NCBI GenBank assembly: GCA_037951105.1
Contig: JBAMJV010003307.1
Location: 62,001 to 126,000, forward strand
Length of the DNA: 64,000 nucleotides
Direction: 5' to 3'
Source of the DNA: Echinarachnius parma
Lineage: Eukaryota > Echinodermata > Echinoidea > Clypeasteroida > Echinarachniidae
Part shown: positions 25,301 through 36,560 of the stretch, piece after piece
Layout of the letters: every line of letters starts with the position of its first letter
Numbering within the stretch: position 1 is the first letter of the stretch
Notes under the pieces: model-generated
The model's input: only the letters and a program-made list of their open reading frames with translations
Databases searched by the model: none
What the model was told of the DNA's origin: nothing
Program-made: the position numbers and the translations under genes

Positions 25301-26114
25301 TATTAAAACAATTGTTTTATAGCCTTCATCAGTACTGTTGAAATATCAACAGAGTGATATTTGCCTGAAGCTATGTCATAAACCTGACACAAACCCATAG
25401 GATAAGATTTGCGAGGGATCACTGGAGTGATGCAGCTTTTTGGGTAAATCAATGTCAAACAGGGAAAACTGACCAGAAATCTATAAATATAAATTATGAA
25501 AATGAGCAAAGAAGGTTGCTTCTGATTAGCACGAGCATTGAAAAGGGTTCTTTAGACAGACAACCATCACAAGAGCTTTCTAGCTTATTTGGTAGAGCAC
25601 TGGTCTAGCAATCCAGAGGTCTCGCATTTGATTCCAGGGGTAGCCAAATTTGATTTGCTCAATTTAATTTATAGTAATAATGCATCTCAGAATAGAATTT
25701 CTAGTTTGATTATGCAATATCAAAACATTACTAATAAGTTAATATGGTTTAAATTTCTTTCAGGTGAGTCAGTGGATGGTTGGGGTTAAGAGACTGATTC
25801 ACGAAGCCAGGCAAGCCCTTCCTTTGGAAGCGTTAGAGGCGGATTCATCAGCAGATGGGGATAGCAATTCGACCTCTGAACCAAGTCCAGGACTACCAGC
25901 ACAAGACCAGGACCAAGACCCGGAACAGTCACGGATCAAAACTGAATTATCGGGTCAGGGTGATGCCACTGCCATGGCTTTACCAACGAAGGGTGGTTAC
26001 CATGGAGATGATGATGCCAAGGAAGAACAAAGAACTGGAAATGAAAGTGGAGAAATCTTAAAAGGAGAAGAGTTAACAGAAGATGTGAAGCAGATAGACA
26101 TCAACCGAAGTTGA
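19361..26114 (+). CDS. SRA1: SRA1, steroid receptor RNA activator protein (six exons, 329 aa)
   Basis: Exons 19361-19382, 21806-21949, 22395-22687, 23629-23737, 24414-24484 and 25764-26114 join with matching phases and GT-AG introns into 987 coding bases plus stop. Residues 8-19 read GNRDKGWNDPPS, the SRA1 N-terminal signature (human GNKERGWNDPP). About 57-90 is Gln/Pro-rich. About 135-235 is the PRP18-like helical bundle, with VSQWMVGVKRLI identical to the human segment. The tail is acidic and Glu/Asp-rich. Human SRAP has 236 residues; the excess here is the proline-rich linker and C-terminal tail. The family co-regulates nuclear receptors, and the same locus in mammals also makes a non-coding RNA; whether that holds here is unknown. 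Truncated copies of the starts of exons 2 and 4 lie in the introns just upstream of each. Confidence 0.93.
19643..20352. mobile_element. DNA element with CTATCTCACTGGC ends and GACGTC-rich interior
   Basis: Inverted ends CTATCTCACTGGC (19647-19659) and GCCAGTGAGATAG (20336-20348). The interior is GC-rich, with GTCGCCGCGAC words and a 32-bp tandem unit at about 20090, 20122 and 20154 containing the 12-bp palindrome GGAGACGTCTCC. No gene. Target duplication unclear. Family unassigned. Confidence 0.65.
21450..21805 (+). repeat. two upstream partial copies of SRA1 exon 2 with acceptor
   Basis: The intron end plus about 90 bases of exon 2 occur at 21466 and 21643 before the true exon at 21806 (periods 177 and 163). 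Both keep the acceptor AG, the exon phase and the GWNDPPS codons. After the CTCAACCAGAGAGT stretch they pass into intron sequence and lack the exon 2 donor. Copies look about 95% alike. Confidence 0.9.
21806..21949 (+). CDS. SRA1: SRA1 exon 2
   Basis: Acceptor TTCAG, donor AAG|GTAATA. Encodes residues 8-56 including the conserved GWNDPP motif and a Pro/Ser/Gln-rich stretch ending SPQSPAQ. It is the only one of three copies with a donor, so it is the working exon. Confidence 0.92.
21950..22394 (+). other. SRA1: SRA1 intron 2
   Basis: 445-bp intron. No feature beyond splice sites and an A-rich patch at about 22315-22345. Confidence 0.8.
22395..22687 (+). CDS. SRA1: SRA1 exon 3
   Basis: Acceptor TTACAG, donor CAG|GTATGT, phase 1 in and 0 out. 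Encodes a Gln/Pro-rich linker (AQQQQPPSSGPPLP) and the first helix of the C-terminal domain (TTIALMRGVLEQCQNSLQ). Confidence 0.92.
22724..22882. mobile_element. pogo/Tigger-like MITE, TACAGTCAAACC ends
   Basis: Left TACAGTCAAACCTGTCTTA and right GGTTTGACTGTA are inverted. The body has the usual repeated AGCGGTC / AGTGGCCAC motifs. A second copy is at 33189-33346. Lies in SRA1 intron 3. Confidence 0.75.
23330..23628 (+). repeat. two upstream partial copies of SRA1 exon 4 acceptor and start
   Basis: TTCTCTGTTCAG plus about 45 bases of exon 4 occur at 23344 and 23478 before the true exon at 23629 (periods 134 and 151). Both copies keep AG and the codons for the ITDIERR region with substitutions, then diverge into intron. 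More decayed than the exon 2 copies. Confidence 0.88.
23629..23737 (+). CDS. SRA1: SRA1 exon 4
   Basis: Acceptor GTTCAG, donor CAG|GTGAGT. Encodes KRVITDIERRLKVLQ and GSWENGKLSLPVQQR, matching human VCDDISRRLALLQ and GGKLSIPVKKR. Confidence 0.92.
23738..24413 (+). other. SRA1: SRA1 intron 4
   Basis: 676-bp AT-rich intron. No recognised repeat. Confidence 0.8.
24414..24484 (+). CDS. SRA1: SRA1 exon 5
   Basis: Acceptor GCCACAG, donor GAG|GTAAGA. Encodes DLKARRYDSAHEVHLALMLD plus HVSE, aligned to human RWDAADDIHRSLMVDHVTE. Confidence 0.92.
24903..25225. mobile_element. probable foldback element
   Basis: AGTTGGACCTAACTATTATG (from about 24939) and ATGGAAAGCC pair, with mismatches, with GGCTTTCCATAATTTTTAAG and TCCAACTTGGAG at 25168-25205. 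The ends resemble widespread GTTTCACAAA-type MITEs. Boundaries are uncertain. Confidence 0.45.
25265..25530 (-). mobile_element. SINE-like body on the minus strand
   Basis: Read on the minus strand it carries CTTTGCTCATTTT, a CTGGTCAGTTTTCCC block and a 3' end with AATAAACTTGACAAAGC. The same tail words follow the tRNA-like head at 52162 and occur near 41500, so this is a dispersed family. Confidence 0.5.
25571..25700 (+). mobile_element. tRNA-derived SINE head
   Basis: A-box-like TAGCTTATTTGGTAGAGCA (25581-25599) and a weakened B box TTTGATTCC (25627-25635) in tRNA-like spacing. Both boxes have decayed. It is not a tRNA gene, because the stem ends do not pair properly. Confidence 0.55.
25764..26114 (+). 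CDS. SRA1: SRA1 exon 6 (terminal)
   Basis: Acceptor TTTCAG and phase 0. Starts VSQWMVGVKRLIHEARQAL, closing the helical bundle, then an acidic, low-complexity tail to TGA at 26112. The tail (about 95 residues) is longer than in human. Confidence 0.92.
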   Translation: MSQWMVGVKRLIHEARQALPLEALEADSSADGDSNSTSEPSPGLPAQDQDQDPEQSRIKTELSGQGDATAMALPTKGGYHGDDDAKEEQRTGNESGEILKGEELTEDVKQIDINRS

Positions 26115-27260
26115 TGTTACTTTATAAGCCTCCACAGGGGCCTTTTTTTCTAGCATTTTTGGCGTGTGTTTTGGTTCCATTTTTCTTGACTATAATTTTA
26201 GCAATAATAATCAGTTTTGTGTTTATAGCCTCTCCAGGGCCCCATCGCAGAAAGAGATACAATCGATTGTAAGTTACAATTAATTGTAAATCAAAAAACG
26301 TGCGCATTTTAACCAATCAGTTTTGTGCATTTAGTCATACGATCTGACTAACAATTAATTGCAACTTTACAATGGATTGCATCTCTTTCTGCAACGGGGC
26401 CCTGGAGAGGCTTATTCTTCTACACTTCTTCTGCCTATTAAACTGTTTCCTTCAATTCTGAAGATTATCGCAGTATTTGGTTGTGAAGGTTCCTTGGAGA
26501 ACATTCCAGCCAGCGTAGAATTGAGGTGCACACAGGCCATATTTCATTCCCATCCGACCTTGAAGCACCCGTGATTCCTGGGAAAGGGAGCAGCAATGAC
26601 TGACTTGTAATTTACCCCTATATGAAACAGAACAACATACTGCCAACTATGGTAACCAATGAGTAATCTTCACCAAAAAACACACACAATTCTTTGGTGA
26701 CCGTGTCGGGCAAGTAAAATTAATACTTGTCAACTTTTGGTGGCCCAAAACGGGATTTGAGTATCCCAGAGCCAGAGGTCAGAACAAAGAAAGGCATACC
26801 AAATTATGTTACATTTGCTTGCGCAATCAGGCTAGTAAAATGTTTGCATAAATCACATTTTGATGGCCAAAAGCACATTTTCGGTGGCACGGACCAGTGC
26901 TTCTTTTGAGCATTGCTATCACTTTTCATAAAAGGTATCGTGTAATTAAAAAATACATGATAACTTTTCATGAAAGGTATCATGTAATTCAAAAATACAA
27001 GTTAATTTATATCATAATTTAATAAAGATTAGAACTTCATCTTTACTTGAGATTGTGATAGTTACATTTAATGTTCATATATTTTTGTATTTATCTGGAT
27101 GATCATGATTAAAATGAACGCAAGATATTCTTGAACTTCAGTACAGATCAGAGAGATTTCCTATTTACACTACCATAGTATATTGCCTGATATTAATGTG
27201 GCAAAGTATTTATAAGTAGTCTCATATTTGTATGTAAATAAAAGTATATAATACTCCCAA
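26115..27260 (+). other. SRA1: SRA1 3' UTR (extent uncertain)
   Basis: Candidate poly(A) signals are AATAAAG at 27020 and AATAAAAG at about 27238. The MITE at 26227-26412 would be inside the UTR. Confidence 0.4.
26227..26412. mobile_element. foldback MITE, AGGGCCCCGTTGCAGAAAG family, copy 1
   Basis: Arms AGCCTCTCCAGGGCCCC and GGGGCCCTGGAGAGGCT are inverted and run into ACAATTAATTG-type inner repeats. A relative is at 53225-53397. Looks hAT-like. Confidence 0.75.
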
Positions 27261-27865
27261 TAAGCTTTATATTTATAGGCCTATTTAAGTTTGATGGCAA
27301 TGTATGTGACGATTTTCATGTTGAGTGAATGAACTTTGAGGAAAGTACCTATTTAAACCTTCATAATAATAGAATGCTTTATATTTATATTAAAATGTAT
27401 AGTATCCATAAATCCCATTTAAAACAGTATTATTTTCATTTTACCCAAGTGATTTAATAGGTAGTGTCATGTAGGGAATGATAGAAGAAAAGATAACCCT
27501 GCCAAGGGGCTGGAAATATGTCCTTGGATAGTCCTAAAAGGGCTATAAGGGCCGCTTTAGTGGTGAAATTAAAGGACTGTCAATATTCAATATGGGGCAT
27601 AGATTTGTTATCCTAGCAGATCTTCTTGAGAGGTAAACTGTCAATATTCTTTCTTGGGTCTGACGAGGCCTACTGCACAGGTATGAATTATTGCAGGGAA
27701 GGGGTGGAGTGATAAAGTAAAAATTTGTGATAAAGAGCCGTGATATGATAAAACCAAGGTTGTTTTGTTTTGCTAGTCCAAGCTATTCATATTCTTTGGA
27801 ATTTTTGTTTAAACCTTGGATCTAACACAGTAATTTTCATGTCCATGTCATAGTGATGTTCCACT
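27261..27865. other. non-coding, nothing recognised
   Basis: AT-rich intergenic or late 3' UTR sequence. Confidence 0.4.
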
Positions 27866-28177
27866 GGCACTGGAATTCACAAAGGATGTTTATGTAAACC
27901 ATAGTTTAAACCATAGTCTACATCTATGGGGTGCTTTTTGTAAACTGATGGAGAAAGAATGCGCACTACTTACTTGTTAACAATGTTGATGCTACACATT
28001 CGCACATAATGAATGTCTGTCTTCTCAGATGCTGGAATTGGCTCGTTAGCAAGCACTAGCGGTCATATCATTAGCAAATTAGCAATTTGTTACCTGTCTA
28101 CAAGCAGCACTTCGTAGATGTAGACCATGGTTTGAACCATGGTTTTGTATTAAAACCTCCTTTGTGAATTCCAGCCT
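27866..28177. mobile_element. foldback MITE with TGGAATTCACAAAGG ends
   Basis: The left arm runs GGAATTCACAAAGGATGTTT and AACCATAGT...ATCTAC; the right arm gives the complement (GTAGAC, AACCATGG, CCTCCTTTGTGAATTCC). Confidence 0.75.
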
Positions 28178-28887
28178 ATACGTTTCAGGACTATCCAAGG
28201 AGGATTTTCAATTCCTCTGGGGTTATTTTTATTCCTCAACCCTTTCTAAATGGTGCATACAGGAATCATCCATTTCACCATGGAAACGGTATCTTGCAAG
28301 CAACATTTATCTTCCATTTTTGTTTTTTAATTATGAAATATTTATAGAGTATATTTTTCATCAGAAGAAGAAAAAAAAAATTATTTAAAATTCGTTTTAT
28401 TGTGCAGAACCTCGTATTGGATAGAATACAAATTTTTAAAAAAATCCACGTATTGAAGGTCTGAAGGTGGAGAATAACAGATTGATCATGTTTATAACTT
28501 GCAGATCGAGCCGGATCGATTCATAGTATTACTCTATTTTGCGAAATTCGGATTAAAGTACCTATACATTTTTAATGCAGGTTGCCTTTTGTGTGTTGAT
28601 TTTAACCGCTTGACTATGGGAACTGGGTGGGTTGTGTACAAAAGGGATCATTTTCTCTTTTAAATTTTCATGACATTTTGATGTTTGCATGGCAACAATT
28701 CTTATTTTTCAGCCATACATCCAATAATCCATTCATCTGTCCATTCGTCAATCAGTCATCTTATTTCCACCATGTATTCATCTATTCATTGTTCCATCAA
28801 TTGATCGATCCACCTTTCCATCAGTAATTAATAATCCATCCAACCATCCTCTATAAATCCAACCACCCACCCATCCATGCACTTATA

Positions 28888-29002
28888 TAATATTGACTGG
28901 CCTTGAGTGGTATATCAGAAATATTGCATTCGCTAGAGTGCAATATGATCCTAGCGAATGCAATATTTCTGATATATCACGAAAGAACAAGCCAGTCAAT
29001 AT
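28888..29002. repeat. perfect 26-bp stem hairpin inside a foldback element
   Basis: 28911-28936 pairs exactly with 28951-28976 around a 14-nt loop (stem contains AATATTGCATTCGCTAG). Outer arms AATATTGACTGGC (28888) and GCCAGTCAATATT (28990) also pair. Confidence 0.85.
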
Positions 29003-29516
29003 TATTTTTATTATACATACTATCCAGAGCAAAACATAAATAAACAAAAACATACATCTTCTTGTTCATTGAATCTCAAATTACTGATTAAACATTTTCA
29101 ACCCATGAAGGGCCATTTGCGCGTACTGTAGCAGAGTTGTGTAAACGTATTCATACGTCACAATTAGATACGCGCAAAGCCATTCATGCGTCACTAATAA
29201 ACGCGCGTATGAATTTGCGCACTTCCGCGCTGGATTGAATATCCATGGAGGGGTAATATCGTCTGATATTGCACTCGCAAATACACATTTGTAGAGCTAC
29301 ATAATACACGTTACGATGGTAATATCATAACAATAATGAACGATATGACTGACAAACCCGAGACGGAAACAAAATACATGATTTATTGAATCTTAAAACT
29401 AGCCTGTTTGTGTAATAATAATCCATATTGATGATTTGATTGATTGATTGATCAATATAATAATAAATTTGTATGTATCCATCAATATAACAATCCATCC
29501 AACAGTCCAAAAAGGA

Positions 29517-29930
29517 AATCAGCACACGTTCAATTCATAGTAGTTTGAACTGTATTGCTTGTCGAAATAACATCCACCCACCCATCCATCCATACATCCA
29601 TCCATCAATCAATCAATCAATTCAATCCTTTGTGTCCATCCATCTAACAGTCCATCCATATTGGACATTGTTGCAAAAGGGAAATCAGCACACGTTCAAT
29701 TCATAGTAGTTTGAACTGTATTGCTTGTCGAAATAACATCCACCCACCCACCCATCCATCCATCCATCCATCCATCCATCCATCCATCCATCAATCAATC
29801 AATCAATCAATCAATTCAATCCTTTATGTGTCCATCCATCTAACAGTCCATCCATATTGGACATTGTTGCAAAAGATGAATCAGTACAGGAATCTGTTCA
29901 TAGTAGTTTGAAGTTTATTGCTTGTAGAAC
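29517..29930. repeat. 167-bp tandem duplication with (CATC)n and (AATC)n tracts
   Basis: The block starting AATCAGCACACGTTCAATTC occurs at 29517 and 29684, with a partial third from about 29877. The internal CATC/CAAT tract is expanded in the second copy. Confidence 0.85.
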
Positions 29931-31836
29931 TAACAAAAAATTGACTTTCCTGTTCTACTAGCAGGCTAGAGTAAATGCCACAATAACTCATCCTCTTTCA
30001 AAACTCATTTGATTATCAACAAGTCACCCTTTTTCACATATCCTTATTATACAATAATTCCTCTTTATCTTTCATAAAAAGCAACATATTTTTTGTAGGC
30101 ATTATTTTCTTATATATATATTTTTCTATACATAAAATTACATACAATATATATTTCATTAAATACAATGTGTATGCCTACACCAATACAGAAACAATGT
30201 ATGGTAATAACTCATAAAATATTCAAACCAAACATTTCTTAAATGGACATCGTAGTCATCGTTGGTGAATAGTAAATTGTAAATATCGGGCTTACATGTT
30301 AAACAATTGTTTTTAAATGGCTTACACCGTTCGAGCCTATGCATTAACTGTGGAAACACATTAGTTAATTCAAACAAAATTATCAATATCATAAGTCTAG
30401 TTCCTTTAGCTCCGAACATGTATAAACAAAAATGTTAAAAAAAGTGTTTATAAGAATTTTTGTTTAATTGTAAAATGTCAGGGTGAGCCAAAGTTTAACT
30501 GAACAATGAAACAAACACATTTTATTACACAGAACTTTAAATTACATTTCCCCCAATCGAGAATGATTTTCAGAATAAAGGAATGATACAGGAGCATATA
30601 CGTGTAGTTTGTGAAGACATGTGTGGAATCTAGTTCTCAATAGTTCACGTGCATGTTACATTTAAAAACGAGCCATCATATAAATAAGTACCTTGAAGGC
30701 TAAACAACTATTTTTTTGACTGATTTATAATTGTATATCAAGTATTATTTTGGTCTCATTTCACAAGTTGCTGAGTCACTTTTATGAGGGTAATAGGGCA
30801 GTAAGAACCTGAATTTAAAAAAAATGAAGTTGATATCATTTCATGAAAAAGAAAAAGTTTCTCTTCAAACCTCAAAGGTGTCCTTCAGACATCGATAATT
30901 TGTAAGCGACAATGAAAATTACTCAAACTGGGAGTAGATATTTTTGGTAAACTGAATAGTCAAGAAGGACACAAAACAATAACTTAGAACGTCCTACAGA
31001 GGAAACAAATCCCCCAAATGTCCTGATCGGGAGAGAGGATACCTTTAAAAGGAAGAAAGACAATTACACCGAGTATAAACATTGTCCAAAAACTAAACGT
31101 TTACACAGAAATTGAGCAACTACGATTCATACTAGATGCTAATCTGAAGCAAAGCTATAATCTTGATATATCTATGCAGCCAATTCAAAACAAAATTTTC
31201 AGCAGATCTGTGATTTTTCGGAGTGAGATCTACCTTTAACTTTGTTCAAAATGTTATTGTTAAAGTTATACGCTTCAGCTGCGATACATTTACATGCTAA
31301 ATTGTATGGGAAAAAAATCATGAGAATGCACGAACATCAAATACTTGGTCGCAAAGTTTTATGGCCCTTTTGTGTTTTGGAAAAAAATTATACAAGCAGT
31401 AACAAGATATATGATATTCAACAGAATCATCAATAGAATGCATTGAACAACCAGTATGATGCAAAAGACACAGTTTTATACAGTGACAAATATAACAATG
31501 GCCTGGAATTTTGTTGCTGTTGTATTGCCTAATCCAAGGACTGTTTTTAACCCTCAGAACTAAAATATATCAAACAGGAATCCATTTCACCAACATATAT
31601 TTGAAAGGCATTTTTTAACTATATCTCCTAAATTTCTATTAACAAAAATGAGTGGCGTAAATACCAAAGGACTCGTTACCATGATATAATTTATACCACG
31701 TAAGGATACATGTTCAGGAAAATAAATATAAGTATTATCATGCAGTCACACATCCCCCTAAGGACTTGCTGTAAGAACCACGTAATGCCATTTTTGTGGA
31801 ATGCGGCAGTGACGGTAACGGGGCTATTCTGTGGCA

Positions 31837-32216
31837 TTAAAGGGATCTAGTAACTTTGTTGACATGTGCAAAAAGTGATGAACGGTTGATGCAATGTATA
31901 TTGTTGTTATCTCATATGTCCACAGGGCATTGTGTGAACATTTTAAGTCAAATGGACATTGTATGGCCAAGTAATGAGCGAAAAATGCAAAGTGATATTC
32001 AGTAACTTACTGCACTCACGTTGTACACGGATGAAAAACTCGCCCGGAGTTTTTCTTATCTGAATACTTCAATCATACATATCTTTGTAACGAAAGGGAA
32101 ATTTGAAAAACCGAAACCTGTCCCGTGATTTTATTGTTAATACGAATACAACAAGGGAACCGCTAGATTAAAAATTTTATTTTGAGGATTTGGACAATGT
32201 TACTAAGTCCCTTTAA
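31837..32216. mobile_element. TTAA MITE, AAAGGGATCTAGTAAC family, copy 1
   Basis: TTAA at both edges, left AAAGGGATCTAGTAACTTTG and right GTTACTAAGTCCCTT inverted. About 380 bp, no coding. Six copies or fragments lie in the window. Confidence 0.85.
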
Positions 32217-33188
32217 CGGTATCTATGTGTATCATGGCAGCTACTTACTTGGTCTAAGTGCCACTCTATATGGGAAAGCAGAGCCAAATAAAAACAATTT
32301 GCCACTTATTCAGCCCTGTCAACTGACAAGTTTTTGTTGGGTTAAAAGAAAGGCCGATTGTCGGACATGGCTTTTCCATGGCTTTACAAAGCCTGCTTTA
32401 ATAGTAAGAGGTATATATGGTACTGTAAAATAATTGTTTCAAATTTTCTTTATGTATAGCTCTAAAGGCCAGGCTTTACGGGGTTTATGTGACTAGGACA
32501 TTACAACTTAACAAGTAATACTTCTTAAGATATTGCATTTGGTGCACCATAGATAGTATAAGCACAAATAAACGAGCACCAAGATGTATTTCTTTTTGCT
32601 TTGGACGAAAACCATCATGATGGTATAATAAAGATGAGGATAACACCAGTATTAGCAAAGACTGTTGTTGAAGTAAAAATGAAACTTTTCTCTCATTTAT
32701 TACAGGGCACACATCCAGCATATATAACTTCACAGAACTGTACAATAAAAGCACCACATAAAGGCATACAGCATGTTTTGCAAGTCTGCAAGAATACAAT
32801 ACAAGCACCAGGAATATATTCAGGACCCCACTATGATATGGCCTAGCTTATCCCTTATTTTAATGGTACACAAATAATGCTGTTTTAGTGTCTGTCTTTT
32901 GAATCACCACACCCGTATTATACATTTGAAGAGTTATACGCAAAGTCCGATCAATTCCTTTTTGGGTCGTTTTTAAGACATAAACTTTTCATCATATAAC
33001 ACAAAAAAGTTGTCTATTAAATGATACCTAGCCAGGGGTCAACCCAGATCAACGTTTAATACAAAGTATTATTTAAGCACCAGGATTAATGAAACCACAC
33101 TAAGTAAAGATATGGTCTACTTCAATAGCATACGAACAATGCTGTTTGTCAGTTAAATAAGCACACATTTATATTGTTAACTATGAAT

Positions 33189-33346
33189 TACAGTTGAACA
33201 TGCCTTAATAGCGGCCACCAAAAGTGATCCCCTGCAGAGATTTTAAAAAATATTATGGAACCTTTCTATAGAGGTCTCCTGTCTGCAGTGGCCACTTTTT
33301 GTTGTTGTTACCTTAAGGTGATTCACTATAAACATGTTTGACTGTA
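33189..33346. mobile_element. pogo/Tigger-like MITE, copy 2
   Basis: TACAGTTGAACATGCC and ATGTTTGACTGTA ends with internal AGCGGCCACC / AGTGGCCAC. Sibling of 22724-22882. Confidence 0.7.
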
Positions 33347-33500
33347 TATGCAATAAGTGAAATGCGACAAACAAGTTAAAGTAACATGATTCAGTAAATA
33401 ATAAATAAATAGAAATCCTCAATACAGACCATGGTGGGTGAATACAAAACGGATTGATTACTTGGACAAACAAATTAATAATACAATGACTTTTAATACT

Positions 33501-34044
33501 TTAAAGGGGTAGTTTAGTTTTGGTAAGGCTGAACTTAAGTAGCCAAAACCTGCACAGTAACATTATAAACTAATAGTTATAACTCCACCATGCTCGAAAG
33601 GCATACAAAATTACAAACGACTAAGTAAAAATCCTGTTATCATTAAAAAGGAGCCATTGAAACACAAGAGGGTGCTTTTTAAAAAGGCATTGGTTTCAAC
33701 CATTTTTCATAAAAAATTATGCATGTGATGTTTTATTGATATAATGATTAAATAGCGAGATCATCAACAACTATTCAAAAAACGCTTTTTAAAATTTTTG
33801 AAAAAGTGAAAGCATTTTTTTATTTTTTTCTAAAAATCATCTAATTATTTGGGCCCCAAATAATTATAAGATCAGATATATTTATTGATATTTCAGCCGT
33901 TTCTGGGTCGATTTTGACCAAATAAAGTTTATTCTGCCATTAAAATTGCATGTTCTCTCAAATTCGACACTCAGTTTTTCATTACCTCACAAAAAAATTG
34001 TGATCTGCAGCGCCCTCTCTACCAAAACTAAACTACCCCTTTAA
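33501..34044. mobile_element. TTAA MITE, AAAGGGGTAGTTTAGTTTTG family, copy 1
   Basis: TTAA-flanked, ends AAAGGGGTAGTTTAGTTTTG and CAAAACTAAACTACCCCTTT. A second copy at 39357-39780 is in the opposite orientation. Confidence 0.88.
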
Positions 34045-34083
34045 TAGAGATAAATGCTGTTCTTTCCATGTATATATTTGAAA

Positions 34084-34170
34084 TTAACCCGTTGCCTTTG
34101 AGATTCTGAAATCCCCATAGACTTTGTACAAAGCCCACTCGGTTTCCGTAGGCAAGGGGTTAAAATGGAT
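34084..34170. mobile_element. miniature TTAACCC element
   Basis: About 85 bp: TTAACCCGTTGCC, an inner GACTTTGTACAAAGCC, and AAGGGGTTAA. Relatives at 49455-49543, 50876-50955, 55625-55717 and in part at 61990-62071. Confidence 0.65.
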
Positions 34171-35149
34171 AATCTGTATATTTAAGAAACTCGCCACTGA
34201 ATGTTTGTTAGTCATTCAGTAATGGTGGACACTGTTGTAATTCCACCTGTGCTCTTGTGAAAATAAGAAACTTAATTTTTAAATCAGCAAAATACCTTTT
34301 TAATCTCAACTGTATATACCTAGGGTACATAATTATTAGTAAATAACTACAAAAATATTAAAATAAGGACACAAACTCTTCCTTTACTAGAAAGTATTAA
34401 TAACATTACACTATTACGCTGATATACATTGCAACTTTCCCCATACTCTGTCTTTGTTGTGCTTCTTTCTTATTTTAATGCTTAAAAGATAACTTACATT
34501 TAGATACAGGATACATATTTTGGCCCAAACAAAATGGAAACGTCTATCTGTCTATATTCCCACAGGAAATCGGGGAAATGTGCAATTCGGCACAATCTTT
34601 TGTTTAAAATAAGCTTTTTTAGGGTATAATATTATTTCCTGCTTACAAACGTGTAGCACCTCTCATAATGATATTCACCAAAAAGACAGAAACATATAAC
34701 AATGACATCATCAGGTAAGAGTGAGAAGGTATTAAGTGGATTTTTGGCTAGATTGAGTTATGCATACCATCTTTTAGGTTAGATCCTCACCTATGTGATG
34801 ACAAATTTTAAGATAATAATTATTTATACTTTTGGAATATCTAGATCAAAAATAAAAGATAGCTAAATTTGGTTTCCACACAAGGCTCCCAAACGTTAAA
34901 CAATTGATTATATCTGAAATACAAAAGTTACTTCAATAGTGCCCTTCTCTTTCTCAACGGACGATTCTTGTTCCGCTCTAAAAATTTACTAAATAGTACA
35001 CGTATAGGAAAAGAAAGCAATAATACATGTAAGTCCAAAATAATAGCTCACAAACCTAATGTAAATCGACCACTAGGCAAGCAACCTCATATAAATGCCA
35101 GACCATTATGCTAATCCAACTTGCTTCAAAGTCTAGATAATCCTTAAAC

Positions 35150-35575
35150 TTAAAAGGACAATGAAACCCAAGCAAAATGTTGTTTTTCATAGGCTCTAAT
35201 AAGAGATTAGGAGGAATAATCTCTGAAAGTTAGACCATAATTGGGCAAGAAACAAGAAAACTATGGCTCTTTGAAGATGTCAATTTATTTCTATGGGGGA
35301 CTCAAATTGGCAACGCACTCTGGGAAGTTTGTGGGCTACTCCCCATATGTTTTGTACACAAATTTTGTGAAATTTTGTGTACAAGCATATGAAGAGTTGT
35401 CCACAACTTTGCCAGAGTGTCTTGCCAATTTGAGTCACTCATAGAAATAAGAGGCTATTTCCAAAGACCCATATTTTTCTTGTTTTTTTACCGATCGTTC
35501 TCAAACTTTCAGAGACTATTCATACTTTTCAGTGTCTTGTAGTGCAACCAATATATCAGTTCCATTGCCCTTTAA
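35150..35575. mobile_element. TTAA MITE, AAGGRCAATGRAAC family
   Basis: TTAA edges, AAAGGACAATGAAAC left and TTCCATTGCCCTT right. A large inner inverted pair surrounds TTTTGTACACAAATTTTG. Confidence 0.8.
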
Positions 35576-35590
35576 AGCTAGGAGAACAGC

Positions 35591-35841
35591 ATATGTGACC
35601 GGCTATAGCAAAACCCTGCACTTGTCGGTTAAAAATCAAAATGTAGATTTTCATACCATTAGAAAGGCCTCATCACAAGCTTTCATTTGATGCTTTGTTC
35701 TAACAAATTGGTCAATAATTGGTCAATAATATGATTGTTTCAATTTTACAAACATAAGTCTTTTACACACATTAAAATGCCCATCTCTTCAAAACATGAA
35801 TTACCGACAAGTCCAGGGTTTTGCTATAGCCGGTCGCATAT
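35591..35841. mobile_element. foldback MITE, ATATGYGACCGGCTATAGC ends
   Basis: ATATGTGACCGGCTATAGC and GCTATAGCCGGTCGCATAT are inverted and continue through AAAACCCTG and ACTTGTCGGT. Confidence 0.85.
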
Positions 35842-36560
35842 CTTCATGACATAGAATCATTCATATTTCAAGATACAAGTACTTGGGTACACATCATGAT
35901 AAACATACAAAAAAAGTCTTGCAGAGAAGGCCTTTTAAGGCAGATGACACTTGTACATGTATTATGTGACTATTCAGTATCAAAATGCAAATAAACCTAT
36001 CTAAAGTCTCCCTGATTATAGGTGGGTGAGTCACATGATTACAGCATGTCACATGATCATACATATCACATGACATGTCATATGACAAAACCGGCTAAAT
36101 GTTCGATGACCACATGTTCATCAAGAGAGTACTAGACCAGCTTCTTGAAACATTAGTGAACTAAAATAAAAATACCCTATATGTAGTAAAAAGATTTTTT
36201 TCCCTTCTGAATATTATAGTAAAGATGATTCCATTAATTGAATTTCACACGTAACTCAAAGACTTTCAAAGCGTAATGTATTGTAGTAAAACAAAAAGTT
36301 ACTGGATATAAATGACTTGACATAAGATTATGCGTAGTAAAGTTTTGGCCTCAAATATGATGGTAAATTTTAAACAAAGTATGCACCAGCTTTAGATATC
36401 AAGTTTGTAGGGTTTCTCTCAACTCTCCTTTCTCTTTTCAACCATATCCATATCCATTTAAAATTGATAAGCCTTGGATTCTGCATAAAACGTGGGCAAC
36501 CATCCGTGTTTAAGCAGGACTATGATGATCATCTCCCTGACCGTAAAGATCATGCAGAGT

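Larger units (their letters stand above)
24485..25763 (+). other. SRA1: SRA1 intron 5
   Basis: 1.3-kb intron with an inverted pair of GGTCCAACT-type arms (24935-25215), a minus-strand SINE-like body and a plus-strand tRNA-like head. Confidence 0.75.

Noticed and set aside
28911-28976. microRNA precursor
   Set aside because: The stem is perfectly paired and set within outer inverted arms, which fits a foldback transposon better than a miRNA; no conserved seed was recognised.
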